Origin: Verrucomicrobiota bacterium | Lineage (GTDB): Bacteria; Verrucomicrobiota; Verrucomicrobiia; Opitutales; Opitutaceae | DNA length: 10,753 bases | Reading direction: 5' to 3' | Assembly (NCBI GenBank): GCA_023430825.1 | Contig: JAEYYL010000189.1 | Location: 1-10,753, forward strand | Shown here: positions 6,135 through 10,753 of the stretch, piece by piece | Numbering within the stretch: the first letter of the stretch is position 1 | Layout of the letters: every line of letters starts with the position of its first letter | Program-made: the position numbers and the translations under genes | The notes under the pieces: generated by a model | Database searches by the model: none | The model's input: the letters and a program-made list of their open reading frames with translations, nothing else | What the model was told of the DNA's origin: nothing

Positions 6135-8585
6135 CTACCACCCGCACGACCGCAGCGCCGCCGTAATATCCTCCATGGAAAACGGCTTCGGCACCGTCGC
6201 GTCCACCCGCAGCTCCGCGAGCGTCCGGCGCACCTGCGCCGTCAGGTAACCGCCGATCACGACCACCTTCACCGGCAGCTCCTGCGTCCGAATCATCCGC
6301 ACCACGTCGAAACCCGTGGCCCCCGGCATATTCAAATCGGTGATACACACGTCGAAATCGCGCGGCCGCAGCGCGAGCTCGCGCATCGCCGCCGAACCGT
6401 CCGACACCACCGTCACCGTATGGCCCCACCGCTCGAGAATTTGGCTCAGCGTCGTCGCCACGTCGGGTTGATCGTCCGCGAGCAGGATGCGCGCGAGCCG
6501 CGATCCTTCGTCCGCCCCCACCCGCACCGCCGTCGCGCCCGGCTCGGCATCCGGCACCGCCGCCTCCACCGCCGGCAGCAACACGTGAAATTCGCTCCCG
6601 CCGCCCGCCTGCGTCTCCACCTCCACCTCGCCGCCCATCGTCTTGATGAGATGCCACACCGTCGCCAGGCCGAGCCCCGTGCCTTGGCCCACTTCCTTCG
6701 TCGTGTAAAACGGCTCGAAGATCCGCTCCCGCACCTCCTCCGTCATGCCCATGCCGTTGTCGCGCACCGTCAGCACATGACACCGCCGGCTCGCCACGCC
6801 CGCGCTCAACGCCACCCGTTCCACCGTCGTCAACTCGATCTCGATCGAGGGCACCCACTCCGCCGGCGGCCGGCCCGCCGCCTTCTCCAGCAGCGTGTCG
6901 CGCGCATTGAGAATCAGGTTGATCACGATCTGCGCCACATCGGTGCGATTCTGCGAAATCCACAGCCCGCCCGGCCCCGGCAGAATCTTCAACTGCACCC
7001 GCCGGTCGATCGTGTGCCGCAACAACTCCAGATTGTCGTGCACCGCCGCCCGGAAATCCAGCGTCTCCACGTTCACCGACGCCCGCCGGCCAAACGTCAG
7101 GATGCGCTGCGTCAGCTCCCGCGCTTCGCCGATCGCCGCGATCACCGGTTTCAACTGCTCTTTCAAGTCCCCACCGCGAGCGAATCCGTCCCGCATCATC
7201 GTCGTCTGCAGCAGCATCGGGGTCAGCAGATTGTTGAACTCGTGCGCGATCCCGCCCACCAGCTCGCCGATCGCCCGCAGGCGCCGCCCTTGCTGCAGCT
7301 CGCCGTCGGCCCGCTTCAGCTCCGAAACATCCGTATGGCTGCCGATGATACGCCGGAGCGGACCGCCCGGCTCCCGCACCGCGATCAGCCGCACCATCAA
7401 CCACCGCCACGATTCGTCCGCATGCCGGTGGCGCGCCTGGAAGACCTCCGGCTCGCCCGTCGCGTGGAACCGCGCCCACGCCCGCTTCACCGCCGGCAGG
7501 TCCTCGTCATGAATCCGCGCCAGCCACGCCTCCGGCTCGCGCGGCATCGCCTCGGCCGCCAGCCCCAGCATCGCGCGGCAGCGCTCGCTCGCCGTCATCC
7601 GGCCCGTCTTCACATCGTAGTCCCAAATGCCGTCGTTCGATGCCTCGAGCACCAACCGGTTGCGCTCCTCGCTCGCCCGCACCGCCGCCTCGGTTTCCTT
7701 CAATCGCGTGATGTCGACCACCACGCCGACCAGACTCCACGCCGACGGCCCCAGCCGCTGCACCTCCACTTCCTCCTGCAGCCAAATCGTGCCCGCCGGC
7801 ACCAGGATGCGAAACTCCTGCTGATAACGCGGCACGTCGCCCTGCAGCGCGCTCCGGCACCGCAGATCCATTTCCCCAAACTCCGGGATGTCGAACCGCC
7901 GCCACAACACGTCCGCTTGAAACGGCAGCCCCGCCGCATCCAGCAACCGCTGCCGCAATCCCGACCGCGGGATGTCGAACGACCACTGCAGCGCGCCATC
8001 CACGTCCGTGACCTGCGCCTTCCACAGCAAACAGTTCGCGCTCTGGATCAGTTGCCGCAGCCGTTGCTCGCTGTCCTTCAACGCCGCCTCCGCCTGCCGC
8101 TGCTCCGACACGTCGCGCTCGACCACGAGCACCAGGTCGCGCCCGCCGATCTCCACGCGCGTCCCGACAAACGCCACCGCCAGCTCCACGCCATCGCTCC
8201 GGCGCAGCCGCCGCTCCCCGCGCCACAATCCCGCCGATCGCGGCGCCCTCAACCACAGCCGCGCCCCCGCCTGCTCCTCCGCCGTCTCCCCGAGCGCCCT
8301 CGGCTCCGCCGCCAGCAGCTGCTCGCGCGTCGCGCCATGCAGCTGGCACGCCTGCTCATTGGCGTCGATCACCCGGAGCCGACCCGCCTCGGCCTCCGGT
8401 TCACACAACAGCACCGCCAGCGGCGACCGATAAAACATCGCGTCCAGCCGCTCCCACAGCGATCGCAGCTCCAACATGAATCCCCGCCGCTCCCGCCGGA
8501 ACAGCGCATACGCGACCGCGACGCCCGCGCCAAAGGCGGCCGCCGCCAGAAACACCGGCAAAAACGGGAAATTATGATCGGGCAT
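6135..8585 (-). CDS. Membrane-anchored hybrid histidine kinase (TM-3xPAS-HisKA-HATPase-REC)
   Basis: 816 residues. An N-terminal hydrophobic helix (about 8-29) followed by Arg-rich sequence anchors the protein with its bulk in the cytoplasm; there is no periplasmic sensor loop. Three PAS-type domains follow (about 43-163, 170-296 and 303-425, the last ending in the PAC-like IIGSHTDVSELK). The kinase core has phosphoacceptor His448 in GGIAHEFNNLL (the HEFNN style of HPK4-type kinases), N-box Asn556/Asn560, G1 motif DNGMGM (609-614), FEPFYTTK (623-630) and G2 motif GQGTGLGL (633-640). The C-terminal receiver has Asp704/Asp705, phosphoacceptor Asp750 and Lys800. Where receivers usually have Ser or Thr at the end of the fourth strand, this one has Gly778 (VVVIGGY). 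The gene lies 89 bp behind kdsB on the same strand and may be read from kdsB or from its own promoter. No output regulator is adjacent. The ATG at 8585 is chosen because it opens the membrane helix; no ribosome site is evident. Confidence 0.93.
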   Translation of the reverse strand: MPDHNFPFLPVFLAAAAFGAGVAVAYALFRRERRGFMLELRSLWERLDAMFYRSPLAVLLCEPEAEAGRLRVIDANEQACQLHGATREQLLAAEPRALGETAEEQAGARLWLRAPRSAGLWRGERRLRRSDGVELAVAFVGTRVEIGGRDLVLVVERDVSEQRQAEAALKDSEQRLRQLIQSANCLLWKAQVTDVDGALQWSFDIPRSGLRQRLLDAAGLPFQADVLWRRFDIPEFGEMDLRCRSALQGDVPRYQQEFRILVPAGTIWLQEEVEVQRLGPSAWSLVGVVVDITRLKETEAAVRASEERNRLVLEASNDGIWDYDVKTGRMTASERCRAMLGLAAEAMPREPEAWLARIHDEDLPAVKRAWARFHATGEPEVFQARHRHADESWRWLMVRLIAVREPGGPLRRIIGSHTDVSELKRADGELQQGRRLRAIGELVGGIAHEFNNLLTPMLLQTTMMRDGFARGGDLKEQLKPVIAAIGEARELTQRILTFGRRASVNVETLDFRAAVHDNLELLRHTIDRRVQLKILPGPGGLWISQNRTDVAQIVINLILNARDTLLEKAAGRPPAEWVPSIEIELTTVERVALSAGVASRRCHVLTVRDNGMGMTEEVRERIFEPFYTTKEVGQGTGLGLATVWHLIKTMGGEVEVETQAGGGSEFHVLLPAVEAAVPDAEPGATAVRVGADEGSRLARILLADDQPDVATTLSQILERWGHTVTVVSDGSAAMRELALRPRDFDVCITDLNMPGATGFDVVRMIRTQELPVKVVVIGGYLTAQVRRTLAELRVDATVPKPFSMEDITAALRSCGW

Positions 8586-8602
8586 GCAGCCGTTGGGTTG
8601 AA

Positions 8603-8619
8603 CGGCACGGAATGTGCCA
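8603..8619 (-). promoter_or_regulatory. Sigma-54-like site or small dyad before the kinase gene
   Basis: Reading on the - strand, TGGCAC (8619-8614) is followed by five bases and then gTGCc, giving the GG-N10-GC spacing of a sigma-54 promoter. The -24 half is perfect, but the -12 half matches only TGC. The same bases form an inverted repeat, ggcac-N5-gtgcc (8604-8618), so it could equally be a small operator. The implied start of transcription would be only a few bases before the ATG at 8585, which weakens the promoter reading. Confidence 0.2.
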
Positions 8620-8674
8620 GCCTTAACTTAATCCTGCCATGCAGCGGGTAAACGCCGCGTTTTTCGCCGCACCG

Positions 8675-9433
8675 TCAGCTCGCGCCGGCCGTTCGCAGCA
8701 TGGTTTCGAATTTTTTCGCATCGTCCGGCGTATCCACGCCGATCGACGGGTCCTCCGTCACCGCACACGCGATGTCGTAGCCGTTCTCCAGCACACGGAG
8801 CTGTTCGAGCTTCTCGATCTGCTCGTAGCGCCCCGCCGGCAGCTTCGCGAATTTCTCCAGCAGATCCGCGCGATACCCATACAGCCCCAGATGACGGTAA
8901 CACGGGTTCGCCTGCACCCAGGCATCGTCGATCGTGAGCCCCAGATCGCGCGAGAACGGCATCCGCGAACGCGAGAAATACAGCGCCCGCCCATCCTGCC
9001 GCAGCACGACCTTCACCTGGTTCGGATTGTAGAAATCCACCACACGCTTGAACGGCGTCACCAGCGTCGCCATCGCCGCACCGTGTTCGAGCAGGCCCGC
9101 CAGCGCACGAATCTGCGCACCCGACACCAGCGGCTCGTCCGCCTGCACGTTGATCACCTGCTCCGCCCGCACGAGGCGATTCGCCTCCGCGATGCGATCC
9201 GTCCCGCTCTGATGCCCGACATCCGTCATGATCGCCTGATAACCCGCATCCGCCACGCACCGCCGCAGGAGTTCGTCGTCGACCGCGAAATACAGCGAGA
9301 ACTCCGGCGCTTCGCGCGCGATCCGCGCCGCCACCCACAGCAGCAGCGGACGCCCTCCGATCTCATGCAACAGCTTCCGCGGAAAGCGCGTCGATTCCAA
9401 CCGGCACGGCACGATGATCGCTGTTTTAGGCAT
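8675..9433 (-). CDS. kdsB: 3-deoxy-manno-octulosonate cytidylyltransferase (CMP-Kdo synthetase)
   Basis: 252 residues, the usual KdsB length. The enzyme joins Kdo to CMP from CTP, activating it for lipid A-core assembly; this is a cytoplasmic step and implies an LPS-bearing envelope. Family signatures are the N-terminal nucleotide loop [15 protein letters not shown] (6-20), [11 protein letters not shown] (74-84), the metal and nucleotide motif NVQADEPLV (95-103), [12 protein letters not shown] (152-163), [11 protein letters not shown] (178-188) with His181, and GVDTPDD (232-238). Two departures from the common pattern are seen: Arg19 in FPRK where most members have Gly (LPGK), and Ala98 where QGDEP is usual. 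A related CMP-sugar synthetase is possible, but the overall motif set favours KdsB. A TTG at 9469 would add 12 residues; the ATG at 9433 starts the first beta strand and is preferred. ptsH diverges 87 bp away. Confidence 0.88.
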   Translation of the reverse strand: MPKTAIIVPCRLESTRFPRKLLHEIGGRPLLLWVAARIAREAPEFSLYFAVDDELLRRCVADAGYQAIMTDVGHQSGTDRIAEANRLVRAEQVINVQADEPLVSGAQIRALAGLLEHGAAMATLVTPFKRVVDFYNPNQVKVVLRQDGRALYFSRSRMPFSRDLGLTIDDAWVQANPCYRHLGLYGYRADLLEKFAKLPAGRYEQIEKLEQLRVLENGYDIACAVTEDPSIGVDTPDDAKKFETMLRTAGAS

Positions 9434-9520
9434 CCGCTTGCAGACTGAGCCCGGGTTTTTAGGTTGCAAGCCACGCCGGCTTCCCGGATTTACGCCGGTC
9501 CTTTTCCGTTTTCCGAACTC

Positions 9521-9820
9521 ATGAACAAAAGCGACGCCACACCTTCAGCTCAGCAGCTCACCAAGGAACTCGTCGTGCAGAACAAGATGGGCATTCACGC
9601 CCGGCCCGCGGCCATGATCGTTCGGATCACGAACAAGTTCAAAGCCGACGTCTTCGTGGAAAAGGAAGAGGAGCAGGTAAATGGCAAAAGCATCATGGGG
9701 CTCATGATGCTCGCCGCCGGCAAGGGCTCGAACGTCAAGTTCATCGCCAACGGCGAAGACGCCGGACCGATGCTCGCCGAACTCGAAGCGCTCTTCGCCC
9801 GCAAATTCGACGAGGCCTGA
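9521..9820 (+). CDS. ptsH: HPr phosphocarrier protein
   Basis: 99 residues. HPr carries phosphate from PTS enzyme I to sugar-specific IIA proteins, or serves regulation where the PTS is incomplete. The active-site His26 lies in [11 protein letters not shown] (21-31). The regulatory serine is Ser57 in [10 protein letters not shown] (53-62), matching Ser46 of Gram-positive HPr, so control by an HPr kinase/phosphorylase is expected, though no hprK gene is in this window. The protein has about ten extra N-terminal residues ([10 protein letters not shown]) before the first strand compared with the usual 85-90 residue HPr. The ATG at 9521 is preferred over an ATG at 9464, which would add a further 19 residues with no family likeness. 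It reads away from kdsB and ends in a strong intrinsic terminator, so it is probably transcribed alone. Confidence 0.93.
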   Translation: MNKSDATPSAQQLTKELVVQNKMGIHARPAAMIVRITNKFKADVFVEKEEEQVNGKSIMGLMMLAAGKGSNVKFIANGEDAGPMLAELEALFARKFDEA

Positions 9821-9821
9821 G

Positions 9822-9922
9822 TCTCCCGCGAATCACGCGAATTTCCGCCAAATGCCGGGCCGGTCTCGACCGGCCCTTTTTCGTGCCAGAGATTCGCGGC
9901 CCTTCGCGTGATTAGCGGGAGG
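9822..9922. repeat. Long inverted repeat enclosing the ptsH terminator
   Basis: The left arm tctcccgcgaatcacgcgaa (9822-9841) and right arm ttcgcgtgattagcgggagg (9903-9922) are reverse complements at 18 of 20 positions, one of the two exceptions being a T-G wobble. The core cgcgaat/attcgcg recurs within the region (9836-9842, 9892-9898). The right arm contains the stop codon and last codons of the convergent tatD gene (stop at 9912-9914). This looks like an iterated palindromic intergenic element that now separates two convergent genes. Confidence 0.6.
9857..9881 (+). terminator. Rho-independent terminator of ptsH
   Basis: The stem gggccggt (9857-9864) pairs perfectly with accggccc (9869-9876) around the loop ctcg and is followed at once by five T residues (9877-9881). 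It lies 36 bp after the ptsH stop. The T-tract is on the + strand only, so it serves ptsH rather than tatD. Confidence 0.9.
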
Positions 9923-10733
9923 TGAGTCCGAAAAACCGCCGCGCATTCGCCGTCGTCGCAGCCGCGAACTCCGCCTCGCCGACCCCAAATACCTCGCGCG
10001 CGCAAAACTCCGCCGTGTGCCGCACGAACGCCGGCTCGTTCGGCTTCCCGCGATGCGGCATCGGCGTCAGATACGGCGCGTCCGTCTCGATCATCAATCG
10101 CGCCAGCCCCTGCGCCTTCGCCGCCGCGCGCACGTTCCCCGCGCTTTTATACGTCACGACCCCCGTGAACGAACCGAACCCGCCCCGCCGCACCAGCCCC
10201 GCCATCTCCGCCTCGCCCTCGGTGAAGCAGTGAAACACCACCTTCGCCCAATCGACGCCGCTCGCATCGATCATCTCCACACATTCGCCAAACGCCCCCC
10301 GCGAATGCACGACGACCGGACACCCCAGCCCTTTCGCGATCCGCAACTGCTCCGCAAACGCATCGCGCTGCCACGCAAAAATCCGCTCCGCCTCCGCCGC
10401 GTCCTCGGGCAGATGAAACCGATCCAGCCCGCACTCCCCCAGCGCCACCGGTAGGGACGGCGCTCCGAGCCGTCCGCGTTCACCCCAAAAGCTCTCGATC
10501 CCCTTCACCGCCTCCGCCCAATCCGCCTCCACCGAACACGGATGCAGCCCAACCGTATAATAAACGAAACCCGCCTGCTCCTCCGCGATCCCGCGATACA
10601 GCGCCCAGTCATCCGGCGACGTCCCGATCGTGATCATCGCCTCCACGCCCGCGTCCTTCGCCCGCGCCAGCGTTTCCGCCAGCGCGCCGCGCCGCGCGAA
10701 CGATTCCAGATGCGTGTGCGTGTCGATCAGCAT
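9912..10733 (-). CDS. tatD: TatD family metal-dependent hydrolase / DNase
   Basis: 273 residues, normal for the TatD (YcfH/YjjV) family of TIM-barrel, divalent-metal phosphoesterases; members studied act as DNases, and some have been tied to DNA repair or D-aminoacyl-tRNA release. Metal ligands are visible: His6 and His8 in DTHTHLESF, Glu100 in LGECGLD, His143 in VVVHSRG, His168 in VFHCFTEG and Asp218 in IETDAPYLTP. The start at 10733 is supported by a GGAG motif about nine bases upstream; the in-frame ATG at 10751 lies before that motif. Residues 86-95 (RGRLGAPSLP), just before the strand carrying Glu100, are encoded by a short palindromic element and look like an in-frame insertion relative to the family. 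The gene converges on ptsH and its stop lies inside the inverted repeat between them. Which TatD subfamily it belongs to cannot be settled here. Confidence 0.93.
   Translation of the reverse strand: MLIDTHTHLESFARRGALAETLARAKDAGVEAMITIGTSPDDWALYRGIAEEQAGFVYYTVGLHPCSVEADWAEAVKGIESFWGERGRLGAPSLPVALGECGLDRFHLPEDAAEAERIFAWQRDAFAEQLRIAKGLGCPVVVHSRGAFGECVEMIDASGVDWAKVVFHCFTEGEAEMAGLVRRGGFGSFTGVVTYKSAGNVRAAAKAQGLARLMIETDAPYLTPMPHRGKPNEPAFVRHTAEFCAREVFGVGEAEFAAATTANARRFFGLTSR
10450..10478. repeat. Palindromic element inside tatD
   Basis: The arms ggacggc (10455-10461) and gccgtcc (10469-10475) are perfect complements around a seven-base loop, flanked by ggta on the left and gcg on the right. The form ggtagggacggc...gccgtcc resembles, from memory, short palindromes that are usually intergenic in verrucomicrobial and other GC-rich genomes. 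Here it lies wholly within the reading frame and encodes about ten residues of TatD. Confidence 0.5.
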
Positions 10734-10753
10734 TCGCTGAAGCTCCAACATCC

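Noticed and set aside
6420..8651. Long + strand open frame opposite the second hybrid kinase
   Set aside because: Arg/His/Pro-rich antisense shadow; the - strand frame has intact PAS, HisKA, HATPase and REC motifs.
9464..9492. TTGCAA followed 17 bp later by GATTTA as a ptsH promoter
   Set aside because: The -10 half matches the sigma-70 consensus at only two of six positions.
9473..9498. Direct repeat acgccgg (9473-9479 and 9492-9498) in the kdsB-ptsH gap
   Set aside because: Seven bases of GC-rich sequence repeated once is weak evidence for an operator.
1..10753. CRISPR arrays, tRNA or rRNA genes, transposases, toxin-antitoxin or defence genes
   Set aside because: None of the expected repeats, conserved RNA motifs or protein signatures were found on either strand.

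Overview
The window is a GC-rich bacterial chromosome segment. It looks like ordinary core genome mixed with signal-transduction genes. Kdo activation (KdsB) implies a Gram-negative outer membrane with LPS. An HPr with both the His and the Ser phosphorylation sites, a DUF4112 membrane protein, very GC-rich codon use and several families of short intergenic palindromes together suggest a verrucomicrobial, possibly Opitutaceae-like, organism. That placement is inferred from gene content and style and was not tested by any search.

Layout. Left block, all + strand: a perfect 34-bp palindrome at the left edge (1-34); a small DUF4112 membrane protein; a soluble hybrid histidine kinase (PAS-PAS-GAF-HisKA-HATPase-REC); a stand-alone REC-PAS protein; and carA, the glutamine amidotransferase subunit of carbamoyl phosphate synthetase. 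Between the REC-PAS gene and carA lies a 65-codon frame whose start overlaps the upstream stop and whose stop overlaps the carA start. Next comes a 421-bp gene-free stretch between convergent genes, holding a REP-like palindrome and a decayed short-period repeat. Right block: on the - strand, kdsB is followed by a membrane-anchored triple-PAS hybrid histidine kinase. On the + strand, ptsH (HPr) diverges from kdsB and converges on a - strand TatD-family nuclease gene. A clear intrinsic terminator, nested in a longer inverted repeat, separates ptsH from tatD.

How the genes fit together. Two hybrid kinases and one REC-PAS protein make the window rich in phosphorelay parts, but no DNA-binding or enzymatic output regulator is present, so the outputs must be encoded elsewhere. 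carA, kdsB, ptsH and tatD are housekeeping genes with no obvious functional link to the kinases. No CRISPR array, transposase, phage gene, tRNA or rRNA was seen, and I found no convincing new multi-gene system. The observations most worth checking are a short palindromic element that appears to sit in frame inside tatD, the edge palindrome that resolves into two operator-like sites 22 bp apart, and the coupled small frame in front of carA.
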